Made by a program: the position numbers and the translations under genes. Of a stretch of DNA of 6,135 nucleotides, positions 1-5,191 are shown in pieces. The notes beneath the pieces are model-generated. The model was not told the origin of the DNA. It made no database searches and was given only the letters and a program-made list of their open reading frames with translations. Position 1 is the stretch's first letter, and the number at the start of each line of letters is the position of its first letter. Source of the DNA: Acidimicrobiia bacterium (GTDB lineage: Bacteria; Actinomycetota; Acidimicrobiia; Spongiisociales; UBA5794); contig JAOZMA010000144.1 in assembly GCA_029934555.1 (NCBI GenBank), forward strand, positions 1 to 6,135. The letters run 5' to 3'.

Positions 1-84
1 TGACGATGTTGCTCATCGACGTATTGCCGATGGTGGCCGAGTAGTCGAATCCACTTGCGGCCGCCATCTCGTCTTCGAGGACAC
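1..84 (-). repeat. Near-identical direct repeat, copy A (copy B at 178-261)
   Basis: Bases 1-84 match 178-261 with a single mismatch (t at 55, a at 232, which is a silent change in a GCA/GCT alanine codon). The period is 177 bp, exactly 59 codons, so the duplication preserves the reading frame. It encodes the VLEDEMAAASGFDYSATIGN region and the residues after it. Similarity drops beyond 84/261, so the duplicated block is sharper than the older 38-residue repeats. The left end is cut by the window and the repeat may extend further. Confidence 0.9.
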
Positions 85-907
85 CAGTGGGGACCAAGCC
101 GCGGAGCACCTCTGAGATGAACTCGTACTCTTCGAGCGAGATGTAGGACGTCCCAGCTTCGACTCCGATGAGTGCGTTGACGATGTTGCTCATCGACGTA
201 TTGCCGATGGTGGCCGAGTAGTCGAATCCACTAGCGGCCGCCATCTCGTCTTCGAGGACACCGGTCGGAACCAGTCCGGTAGCGGCCTCGCTCATCAGGG
301 CGAACTCCTCTGCGGACAGGGTGGATTCAACGAACCCTACGGAATGGCCGATCGCCATCTCGTCTTCGAGGATGCCGGTCGGAACCAGTCCGGTGGCGAA
401 CTCGCTCATCAGGGCATACTCGTGCCCGCCGAGGGCGGTCGCGGCGTACGCCTTCTCGTGGCCGATTGCCATCTCGTCTTCGAGGATGCCGGTCGGAACG
501 AGTCCGGTGGCGAACTCGCTCATCAGTGCGAGTTCCCGGACGCCGAGGGCGGTGGCTTCATACGCCTTCTCGATCCCGAGCGCCATCTCCTGTTCGAGTA
601 CACGGGTTGGAACGAGTCCGGTCGCTGCTTCGCTCATGAGAGCGAGCTCTTGCATCGACAGCGGAGATTCCAGCACCGGTGCGACAATCGCCGGTGCGAC
701 GGGCGCCTCGGCGGGTGCAGGTGCGACCTCGACAGGAGCGACGACTGCGGGCGCCGTCGAGACCTCGGTGCCGGCGTTGCTGAGGATCAGGGCGACGGCG
801 GTGACGCCGATGGCCGTGATCGCTACGAGTGCCAGCAAGAGAACCCAGCGTTGTGGCTTCTGCGGGCCGACGGTTGCTACTCCGTTGTGTCCATGTGCGG
901 TCGTCAT
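1..907 (-). CDS. Membrane-anchored repeat protein of unknown function (C-terminus beyond window)
   Basis: The reading frame is open from an ATG at 907 to the left edge, giving 302 codons and no stop. The start is supported by an AAGGGGAGG-type ribosome binding site on the minus strand (914-922), six bases before the ATG. Residues 1-20 are polar with K17 and R20, residues 22-43 form one hydrophobic segment, and residues 47-80 are rich in Ala, Pro and Val. From residue 85 on there are five repeats (starts at 85, 123, 161, 199 and 258) sharing the core ALMSE-x-ATGLVPTG-[VI]-LEDEMA. Spacing is 38, 38, 38 and 59 residues. The long positive N-terminal tail suggests a type II signal anchor with the repeats outside the membrane; a cleaved signal peptide is the alternative. 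Each repeat could be two short helices around a GLVPTG turn, which is inference. I do not recognise the family and assign no function. Confidence 0.85.
   Translation of the reverse strand, partial: MTTAHGHNGVATVGPQKPQRWVLLLALVAITAIGVTAVALILSNAGTEVSTAPAVVAPVEVAPAPAEAPVAPAIVAPVLESPLSMQELALMSEAATGLVPTRVLEQEMALGIEKAYEATALGVRELALMSEFATGLVPTGILEDEMAIGHEKAYAATALGGHEYALMSEFATGLVPTGILEDEMAIGHSVGFVESTLSAEEFALMSEAATGLVPTGVLEDEMAAASGFDYSATIGNTSMSNIVNALIGVEAGTSYISLEEYEFISEVLRGLVPTGVLEDEMAAASGFDYSATIGNTSMSNIV
137..655 (-). repeat. In-frame repeats of the unknown protein: three 38-residue units and one 59-residue unit
   Basis: On the minus strand, units occupy 655-542, 541-428, 427-314 (114 bp each) and 313-137 (177 bp); a further unit (136-1) runs off the edge. 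Units 2 and 3 are very close at DNA level: 345-414 and 459-528 differ at only a few bases, which indicates fairly recent tandem duplication. The first unit is the most diverged (VPTRVLEQEMALG instead of VPTGILEDEMAIG). The fourth unit carries a 21-residue insertion containing the ASGFDYSATIGNTSMSNIV segment, shown in part here. Confidence 0.85.
178..261 (-). repeat. Near-identical direct repeat, copy B (copy A at 1-84)
   Basis: This is the second copy of the block described at 1-84, inside the same open frame. It sits in the 59-residue unit at 313-137. Confidence 0.9.
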
Positions 908-970
908 GATCTGCCTCCCCTTCTCTGTGTGGCTGATCGATGCATGAGCGCATCTTCGGGGGAGCGGGCA

Positions 971-997
971 GCAGCCGGGTTGCAGCCGGGTTGCAGC
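971..997. repeat. 11-bp tandem repeat, about 2.5 copies, upstream of the repeat-protein gene
   Basis: GCAGCCGGGTT occurs at 971-981 and again at 982-992, followed by a partial copy GCAGC at 993-997. The period of 11 bp is close to one helical turn, so the copies present the same face of the DNA. It lies between the repeat-protein start (907) and the palindromes at 997-1033. It could be an iterated protein-binding site or simple slippage; the sequence alone does not decide. Confidence 0.6.
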
Positions 998-1033
998 GTC
1001 ACGTGACGGTTCGTGACTTCACCGAACCGTCAC
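997..1033. promoter_or_regulatory. Candidate operator: 12-bp palindrome overlapping an 11-bp inverted repeat
   Basis: CGTCACGTGACG at 997-1008 is a perfect palindrome. Its right half is shared with a second perfect inverted repeat whose arms are 1003-1013 (GTGACGGTTCG) and 1023-1033 (CGAACCGTCAC), separated by nine bases. No T-run follows on either strand, so a terminator is unlikely. It lies in the intergenic space between the divergent repeat-protein gene and the ABC exporter operon, where a regulator could control both. A TCACGT element recurs at 1069-1074. Which protein would bind is unknown. Confidence 0.5.
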
Positions 1034-1130
1034 TCGTCCGGGCGCTCTATGAACTTCTTAGGTCCGTGTCACGTATCTCTTAGACTCGTGTGCTGTACTT
1101 CCGGTTCCGAGGGTTCACCCTTGGGGAGTC

Positions 1131-1151
1131 GCGCCGCCAACGTGTCGGCGC
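1131..1151 (+). promoter_or_regulatory. GC hairpin in the leader of the ABC exporter operon
   Basis: GCGCCG at 1131-1136 pairs with CGGCGC at 1146-1151 across a nine-base loop. The stem is six G-C pairs and ends four bases before the GGAAAGG at 1155-1161, which could serve the small ORF at 1171. The position suggests it could influence translation of the leader and, through coupling, of the exporter. No terminator T-run follows it. The regulatory role is inference. Confidence 0.35.
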
Positions 1152-1170
1152 ATCGGAAAGGTCGACGAAC

Positions 1171-1206
1171 ATGGCACACAGACGCAAAGAGATTGCCGTC
1201 CTGTGA
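1171..1206 (+). CDS. Possible 11-codon leader peptide overlapping the ABC ATPase start
   Basis: ATG at 1171 opens an 11-residue ORF, MAHRRKEIAVL, ending in TGA at 1204-1206. The TGA overlaps the GTG start of the ATPase gene (1203-1205) in a GTGA arrangement, the same geometry that joins the ATPase and permease at 2111-2114. A purine-rich GGAAAGG (1155-1161) lies nine bases upstream of the ATG, whereas the ATPase GTG itself has only a weak, distant AAAGAG (1186-1191). This suggests translational coupling from leader to ATPase. The same frame is open back to a TAG at 1081 (GTG at 1090), but no ribosome binding site supports a longer product. It is too short to test by codon use, so chance overlap remains possible. 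Confidence 0.35.
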   Translation: MAHRRKEIAVL

Positions 1207-2114
1207 ACGTTGCAATCCAGATTCAGGACCTCACGAAGGATTTCGGGACTCTGAAAGCCGTTGATGGTCTCACTGTTGACATTCAACAAGGTGGCATCGT
1301 CGGGCTTCTGGGTCCGAACGGCGCCGGCAAGAGCACGACGATCAGGATGCTCCTCGGGCTGATTCGGCCGACCTCAGGAACGGCGACCGTCCTCGGCGAG
1401 TCCATCGAGCATCCAGGCAAGTACATGGAACATGTCGGTGCACTGATCGAGACTCCGGCGTTCTACCCCAAGTTGTCAGGTGAAACGAACCTGCGGACGC
1501 TTGCGGCGCTCGACGGACAGTCCAACGCCCGCATCGATGAGGTCCTCGAGATCGTCAAGCTTGGCAGTCGGCGGGGAGATCGCGTATCCGAATACTCGCT
1601 CGGCATGAAACAACGACTCGGCATCGCGGCTTCGCTCTTGAGAGATCCCGACATCCTGATCCTTGATGAGCCCATGAACGGTCTCGATCCTGCCGGCATC
1701 GTCGAGATCAGAACACTGCTGAGAGATCTGGCTCAGCAAGGCAAGACCATCCTGGTATCAAGTCACCTTCTCTCCGAGGTCCAGGCAGTGGCCGACCAGG
1801 TGGTCATTATCGACAAGGGTCGTCTCATATTCGAGGGAGATCTGGCTTCGCTTCTCGAAGAAGCCGCCCATGAGGTGGTCATAGCGCCGGAGGATCTGGA
1901 CGACATCGCCACTCTGGCGGGAGCACTCGAACAGGCCGGCTACTCAGCGACGATCGATGGGGGAGAGCTGCACGTCGCAGGCGCAGTCGACGCCCCGGCG
2001 AAGCTGAATCGACTTGCTTTCGATAACAACATCGTCCTGGCGGAGTTGCGGGTCCGCGACGAGGATCTCGAAGCCGTCTTCCTCCGCCTGACGAATCGGG
2101 AGATGGGCTTGTGA
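1203..2114 (+). CDS. ABC-2 type exporter, ATP-binding protein (BcrA/NatA-like)
   Basis: This 303-residue protein is the cytoplasmic ATPase of an ABC exporter and would power the adjacent permease. The Walker A loop is G37-P-N-G-A-G-K-S-T45. The Q-loop region reads GALIETPAFYP (79-89), with Glu/Thr where many families have Gln, as is common in bacitracin-exporter-like ATPases. The signature is YSLGMKQRLGIA (131-142), Walker B is ILILDEP (151-157, catalytic E156), the D-loop is GLDPAG (160-165) and the switch histidine is H188 in SSHLL. Residues from about 220 form the variable C-terminal domain. All catalytic residues look intact. The GTG start follows the family's usual N-terminus (IQIQDLTKDFGTLKAVDG) and overlaps a possible leader ORF. 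The substrate cannot be read from sequence; peptide antibiotics, lipids and ions are all seen in this family. Confidence 0.95.
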   Translation: MNVAIQIQDLTKDFGTLKAVDGLTVDIQQGGIVGLLGPNGAGKSTTIRMLLGLIRPTSGTATVLGESIEHPGKYMEHVGALIETPAFYPKLSGETNLRTLAALDGQSNARIDEVLEIVKLGSRRGDRVSEYSLGMKQRLGIAASLLRDPDILILDEPMNGLDPAGIVEIRTLLRDLAQQGKTILVSSHLLSEVQAVADQVVIIDKGRLIFEGDLASLLEEAAHEVVIAPEDLDDIATLAGALEQAGYSATIDGGELHVAGAVDAPAKLNRLAFDNNIVLAELRVRDEDLEAVFLRLTNREMGL

Positions 2115-2890
2115 TCCGTTCCTTCACCTCGGAGTGGATCCGGTTCCAGAAGACAGCCCGAACCGGCATCCTGGCGATGGTCGGCCTCGTTGTCATGATC
2201 GGTCTCATGCTCTTCATCGGTGCTGACAGCATGGGGCCGGGAGGTGGCGGACACGGCGGACCGCTTGGAGGTGCCGCGGATCTGACCGCTGCCGACGGCG
2301 CCATGGCCGCCCTGAGCACAGCGATCAACCTGATCGGCATCGTGTCGATCGCTCTCTTCGCTCTGAGCGTGGCCCGGGACTTCGAGTGGGGCACGATTCG
2401 CAATCTGTTGGTCAGCCAACCCCGACGAGCGACCTTGCTCTCGGGAAAGCTCCTGGCGGTATCGAGCTACGTCATCATCGGTGTTGTCGTGGCGGGTGTT
2501 GTCGCGGGCCTTCTTGCGGTGGTTCTGGCCCCCGGACAGGACATCTCGACCGAATCATGGACCGTTGCCGCCTCGCTTGGAACTCTTGGCACGACAGCGA
2601 TCGCGGCTCTTCTCTTCGGACTTGTTGGTGCTGTGTTGGCGATGCTCACACGGTCGGCTGCGATCTCGATCACCGCCGGAATTGCCTATCTTCTTGTCAT
2701 CGAGAACCTATTGGGTCTCTTCTGGGACAGCGCAGGCGAGTGGTTGCCGGCCGGCATCTTCTCGGCGTTGGCTGGCGGTGGCACGGATGTGGTGTCACTC
2801 GAGAAGGCGATCGTGCTGTCCGTGAGCTATGCGATTCTTGGACTGATCGTGATGTACGCCGTGTTCATGAGAAGAGACGTCACCGACTAG
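2111..2890 (+). CDS. ABC-2 type exporter, permease subunit
   Basis: This 259-residue membrane protein partners the upstream ATPase; its GTG start overlaps the ATPase stop as GTGA (2111-2114), so the two are translationally coupled. Six hydrophobic segments are visible at roughly 19-36, 68-88, 114-138, 154-180, 182-204 and 232-253, typical for an ABC-2 permease. The cytoplasmic stretch ARDFEWGTIRNLLVSQPRR (88-106) before segment 3 matches the family's conserved E-x-x-x-GT-x-R-x-L-L region that contacts the ATPase. Between segments 1 and 2 is a glycine-rich loop with one histidine (about 41-54), which is unusual and of unknown role. No dedicated substrate-binding protein is encoded beside it, consistent with an exporter. 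The substrate is unknown. Confidence 0.9.
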   Translation: MIRSFTSEWIRFQKTARTGILAMVGLVVMIGLMLFIGADSMGPGGGGHGGPLGGAADLTAADGAMAALSTAINLIGIVSIALFALSVARDFEWGTIRNLLVSQPRRATLLSGKLLAVSSYVIIGVVVAGVVAGLLAVVLAPGQDISTESWTVAASLGTLGTTAIAALLFGLVGAVLAMLTRSAAISITAGIAYLLVIENLLGLFWDSAGEWLPAGIFSALAGGGTDVVSLEKAIVLSVSYAILGLIVMYAVFMRRDVTD

Positions 2891-2930
2891 CGTTCCCGTT
2901 CGCCTCACGCTTGTCGATCTTCGTCTTGAC

Positions 2931-2950
2931 GCGATCGGGTAGGCGATCGC
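2931..2950. terminator. Hairpin between convergent genes, possible bidirectional terminator
   Basis: GCGATCG at 2931-2937 and CGATCGC at 2944-2950 form a seven-base stem with a six-base loop, 41 bp after the permease stop and 45 bp past the end of the convergent flavoprotein gene. No T-run follows on either strand, so intrinsic termination would be weak; the position is the main argument. Confidence 0.3.
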
Positions 2951-2963
2951 GGTCCAGCAGATG

Positions 2964-3007
2964 AGTAGATCGGCAAATCTCTCTGCTCGCTGATCTACTG
3001 ATCTACT
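2964..3007. repeat. AGTAGATC inverted and tandem repeats across the end of the flavoprotein gene
   Basis: AGTAGATC (2964-2971) is the inverse of GATCTACT, which occurs twice in tandem at 2992-2999 and 3000-3007. The first tandem copy contains the minus-strand stop codon (TAG, 2995-2997). A hairpin with 8-base arms and a 20-base loop can form at the mRNA 3' end of the minus-strand gene. It may act as an end-of-transcript structure; the tandem copy might also have created the present stop by duplication. Confidence 0.45.
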
Positions 3008-3678
3008 GGGGTGTGGCTCGCGACGAACGCCTTCACGGACTCCGGGATCTCTACGCCTTCCAGATTCCGGTCGTCCGGTTCGGGGGAGCCTGCTGTGACG
3101 GAAAGAGGGATCGCACCAGCCCAGATGGGGAGGTCATAGTCCTCTGGTTCGTCGGAGACTTCGTTCCCCCGGACTTTCGCCGAGTACTCGTCGATCGGGA
3201 CTGCGACGATCAGCGTTCCTTTGTCCTCGTTCCGTGACGGAGGCCGCGCCTCGGCCCACCGTCCGGGAAGCACGGCCTCTGTGATCGCTTCGAGGGCGAT
3301 GGCGCTCTCATCGGGATCGTCGACGAGGCGTGCCTGGCCGATGACCATCGCAGAACGGAATCCGAGCGAGTGATTGAATACCGATCGGGCGGCGACGATG
3401 CCATCGACGAGAGTTGCAGTCACGCAGACTTCGGCTCCCTTCTTCATCAGTCGCAGCATGCGGCTCGCGGGGGAGCCGTGGAAGTAGAGGATGTCACCGA
3501 CCCTGGCGTGGATCGTCGGAATCACGAACGGGGATCCATCGGCAACAAAGCCAACGTGGCAGATCAGAGCCTCGTCGAAGATCGCGTTGACGGTCTCGCG
3601 GTCGTAACGACCTCTCTCCGGACTCCGCTTGACGGTCGTACGCGATGACGGGGCGTGAGGGGTTTCTGTGCTGCTCAC
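2995..3678 (-). CDS. Pyridoxamine 5'-phosphate oxidase-like flavin-binding split-barrel protein
   Basis: This 227-residue protein belongs to the FMN-binding split-barrel superfamily, in the branch related to pyridoxamine phosphate oxidase (Pyridox_ox_2 type). Features of that branch are RGRYDRE near residues 22-28, DEALICHVGFVADGSPFVIPT (35-55), YFHGSPASRMLRLM (65-78), AARS (96-99), FRSAMVIGQARLV (107-119), PGRW (138-141) and a C-terminal DYDLPIWAGAIPL (180-192). It probably binds a flavin in the cytoplasm; the true substrate is unknown and the B6 oxidase activity is not assured. A GTG at 3678 is chosen as start because longer versions would cross the promoter and first codons of the divergent mocR-type gene. 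The upstream GGAA is only a weak ribosome binding site. Divergent pairing with a PLP-binding regulator suggests a role in B6 metabolism and control by that regulator. Confidence 0.88.
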   Translation of the reverse strand: MSSTETPHAPSSRTTVKRSPERGRYDRETVNAIFDEALICHVGFVADGSPFVIPTIHARVGDILYFHGSPASRMLRLMKKGAEVCVTATLVDGIVAARSVFNHSLGFRSAMVIGQARLVDDPDESAIALEAITEAVLPGRWAEARPPSRNEDKGTLIVAVPIDEYSAKVRGNEVSDEPEDYDLPIWAGAIPLSVTAGSPEPDDRNLEGVEIPESVKAFVASHTPVDQ

Positions 3679-3763
3679 TCGCTGGTTTCCAATCGTTGCA
3701 AAATGTACTGCTACAATATAAGAATTGTATTGAGTCGAGTGTACCACGGAGAGGTGTCCACAG
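3679..3763. promoter_or_regulatory. AT-rich divergent promoter/operator of the flavoprotein and MocR genes
   Basis: The 85 bp between the two divergent starts contains a markedly AT-rich stretch (3700-3732) in an otherwise GC-rich window. TACAAT (3712-3717) and ATTGTA (3724-3729) form a six-base inverted repeat with a six-base spacer; TACAAT or the overlapping TATAAG (3717-3722) can serve as a -10 for the plus-strand gene, with TTGCAA (3696-3701) as a weak -35. On the minus strand TATATT (3720-3715) or TACATT (3707-3702) can be a -10 for the flavoprotein gene. TGTACTG, TGTATTG and TGTACCA recur at 3704, 3726 and 3740, as direct repeats that could bind the MocR protein. The exact promoters are not proven. 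Confidence 0.5.
3748..3754 (+). promoter_or_regulatory. Ribosome binding site of the MocR-type gene
   Basis: GGAGAGG lies nine bases before the ATG at 3764 and fixes that start over in-frame alternatives further downstream. Confidence 0.75.
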
Positions 3764-5068
3764 ATGCGCGGAAGCAACGCCGTCGAACTGGCAGGCGACA
3801 TCGAGCGTCGGGTCGCCGATCACGAACTTCTGCCCGGTGACCGACTGCCACCCGTTCGGATCCTGGCCGTCGAACTCGATCTGGCGCCCAACACAGTGGC
3901 CTCTGCGTATCGGCGCCTGGGAGAGCGGGGGATCACTACCGGTCGCGGGCGTATGGGAACGTTCATCGCCGAGCGACCACCGGTGATGGTCCCCACCGAT
4001 CCGAAGGCTCGAGACGGGTTGCGGGATCTGTCATCGGGCAATCCTGATCCCGAACTGCTTCCCGACCTCAACAGCGTGCTGCGGGATTCGGACGGGCCAA
4101 GGATCCTCTACGGGGACCGGTCGGTCGACGAGGGCCTCGCGGAGCATGGCGCTCTACTTCTCGCCCACGATGGTATTTCGGCCGATCACCTCACCGTGGT
4201 CTCCGGCGGACTCGACGGGATGGAGCGTGTCCTGCAGACACACGTCCGACGCGGCGATCGAGTGGCGATCGAGGACCCGGGCTACCCGCCGGTCATCGAC
4301 CTGGTCGGTGCTCTCGGTCTCGTGGCGGTGCCGGTGGCGATCGATGACGACGGGCCCCAAACGGAGTCACTCGGTAGCGCTCTCGACAGAGGTATCGCAG
4401 CTGTGATCGTGACGCCCCGCGCCCAGAATCCGTTCGGGAGCGTGATCTCCGCAGAACGGGCCGCCGAACTGCGATCGGTGTTGAGCGGATTCCCGGACGT
4501 GCTCGTCATCGAAGATGATCACGCTGCAGCGGTCGCGGGATCAGCGATGCACTCGATCGGCCAAGATCGCGAACGCTGGGCAACCATCCGATCGGCCGCC
4601 AAGACGTACGGTCCGGACGTTCGCCTCGCGTTGCTGGCCGGTGACGCAACGACCGTTCGACGGGTCGAGGGTCGCCAGCGCCTTGGTCCCGGATGGGTGA
4701 GCCACGTGCTGCAGCGACTGGTCGCTCAGATGATGCACGATCCCGGCATCAGCCTGGACGTGAAGGACGCCGCCGATGTGTACGCGTCGCGTCGGCAAGC
4801 CATGCTCGATGCACTGCATGAGCGGAGTTTCGAGGCGCACGGCGCATCCGGGTTGAACGTGTGGGTGCCGGTTCCGGATGAGTCGGCCGCGGTGAGTGCG
4901 ATGGAGGAGCGAGGGATTGCCGTTAGAAACGGGAGTCGTTTTCGGATTCGCTCCGCTCCGGGAGTCCGCCTGACGGTGGCCGCTCTTGACGAAGCGGAAA
5001 CAAGCAACGTGGCCGATGCGCTTTACCAAGCCGTCTCGGATCTGGGGTCTGGAACCCGTAGCGGATAG
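3764..5068 (+). CDS. MocR-family regulator (GntR winged helix fused to a PLP-binding aminotransferase fold)
   Basis: This 434-residue protein is a cytoplasmic transcription factor expected to sense pyridoxal 5'-phosphate or a PLP-linked amino compound. Residues 5-70 form a GntR winged-helix domain (LPGDRLPPVRILAVELDLA, then NTVASAYRRLGERG and GRGRMGTFI). A short linker leads to a fold-type I aminotransferase domain (about 85-425) with VVSGGLDGMERVL (145-157), EDPGYP (170-175), TPRAQNPFG (217-225), EDDHAAAV (250-257) and the likely Schiff-base lysine K280 in SAAKTYGPDVRLALLAGD. Two canonical positions differ: His253 replaces the usual Tyr of EDDY, and Ala278-Ala279 precede K280 where Ser is common. 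K280, D251 and N222 are kept, so PLP binding is likely, but catalysis is not implied. It is somewhat shorter than typical members (around 450-500). Divergent to the flavoprotein gene and probably autoregulated through the shared AT-rich region. Confidence 0.92.
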   Translation: MRGSNAVELAGDIERRVADHELLPGDRLPPVRILAVELDLAPNTVASAYRRLGERGITTGRGRMGTFIAERPPVMVPTDPKARDGLRDLSSGNPDPELLPDLNSVLRDSDGPRILYGDRSVDEGLAEHGALLLAHDGISADHLTVVSGGLDGMERVLQTHVRRGDRVAIEDPGYPPVIDLVGALGLVAVPVAIDDDGPQTESLGSALDRGIAAVIVTPRAQNPFGSVISAERAAELRSVLSGFPDVLVIEDDHAAAVAGSAMHSIGQDRERWATIRSAAKTYGPDVRLALLAGDATTVRRVEGRQRLGPGWVSHVLQRLVAQMMHDPGISLDVKDAADVYASRRQAMLDALHERSFEAHGASGLNVWVPVPDESAAVSAMEERGIAVRNGSRFRIRSAPGVRLTVAALDEAETSNVADALYQAVSDLGSGTRSG

Positions 5069-5121
5069 ACGGATTCGACGGCACTACTAGCGACCCCGGT
5101 AGTCGATCACACGTACGTCGT

Positions 5122-5139
5122 GGCCAAGCATTGGCCTTT
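5122..5139 (+). terminator. Short hairpin after the MocR-type gene, possible weak terminator
   Basis: GGCCAA (5122-5127) and TTGGCC (5131-5136) form a six-base stem with a three-base loop, followed by TTT (5137-5139). It lies 54 bp after the MocR stop and 53 bp before the start of the inhibitor gene. The short T-run makes it a weak terminator candidate. A second, weaker pairing (ACTAC 5083-5087 with GTAGT 5099-5103) lies just upstream. Confidence 0.35.
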
Positions 5140-5191
5140 GGACTCTGTCTGGAGGCTTCCCCCCGGCTCATGATCGAGGCTGAGGTAAGAC

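Noticed and set aside
1..660. Regular repeats considered as a CRISPR array
   Set aside because: The periods are 114 and 177 bp, exact codon multiples, there are no unique spacers, and the frame stays open through all units.
558..953. Minus-strand frame 558-953
   Set aside because: It is Arg-rich and overlaps the repeat-protein gene in another frame; the real frame starts at 907 with a strong ribosome binding site and a membrane segment.
321..1006. Two long plus-strand frames across the repeat region (321-947 and 344-1006)
   Set aside because: They are opposite-strand reflections of the repeats in the minus-strand gene. Their composition (Ser/Arg-rich) is not protein-like, they lack ribosome binding sites, and one crosses the divergent control region.
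1879..2419. Long minus-strand frames inside the ABC genes (1879-2403 and 1940-2419)
   Set aside because: They lie opposite two well-supported coupled genes, are rich in Arg, Pro and Ser, and show no domain or ribosome binding site.
2931..3007. Strong rho-independent terminator between the exporter and flavoprotein genes
   Set aside because: Hairpins exist but no T-run follows on either strand, so only a low-confidence terminator is listed.
3679..3801. Longer N-terminus of the flavoprotein starting at 3801
   Set aside because: It would cover the AT-rich promoter region and 38 bases of the divergent regulator gene. The extra residues do not look like part of the domain, and GTG at 3678 fits the family start better.
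4541..5029. Minus-strand frame of 162 codons inside the MocR gene
   Set aside because: It is a shadow of the aminotransferase domain, with no recognisable motif.
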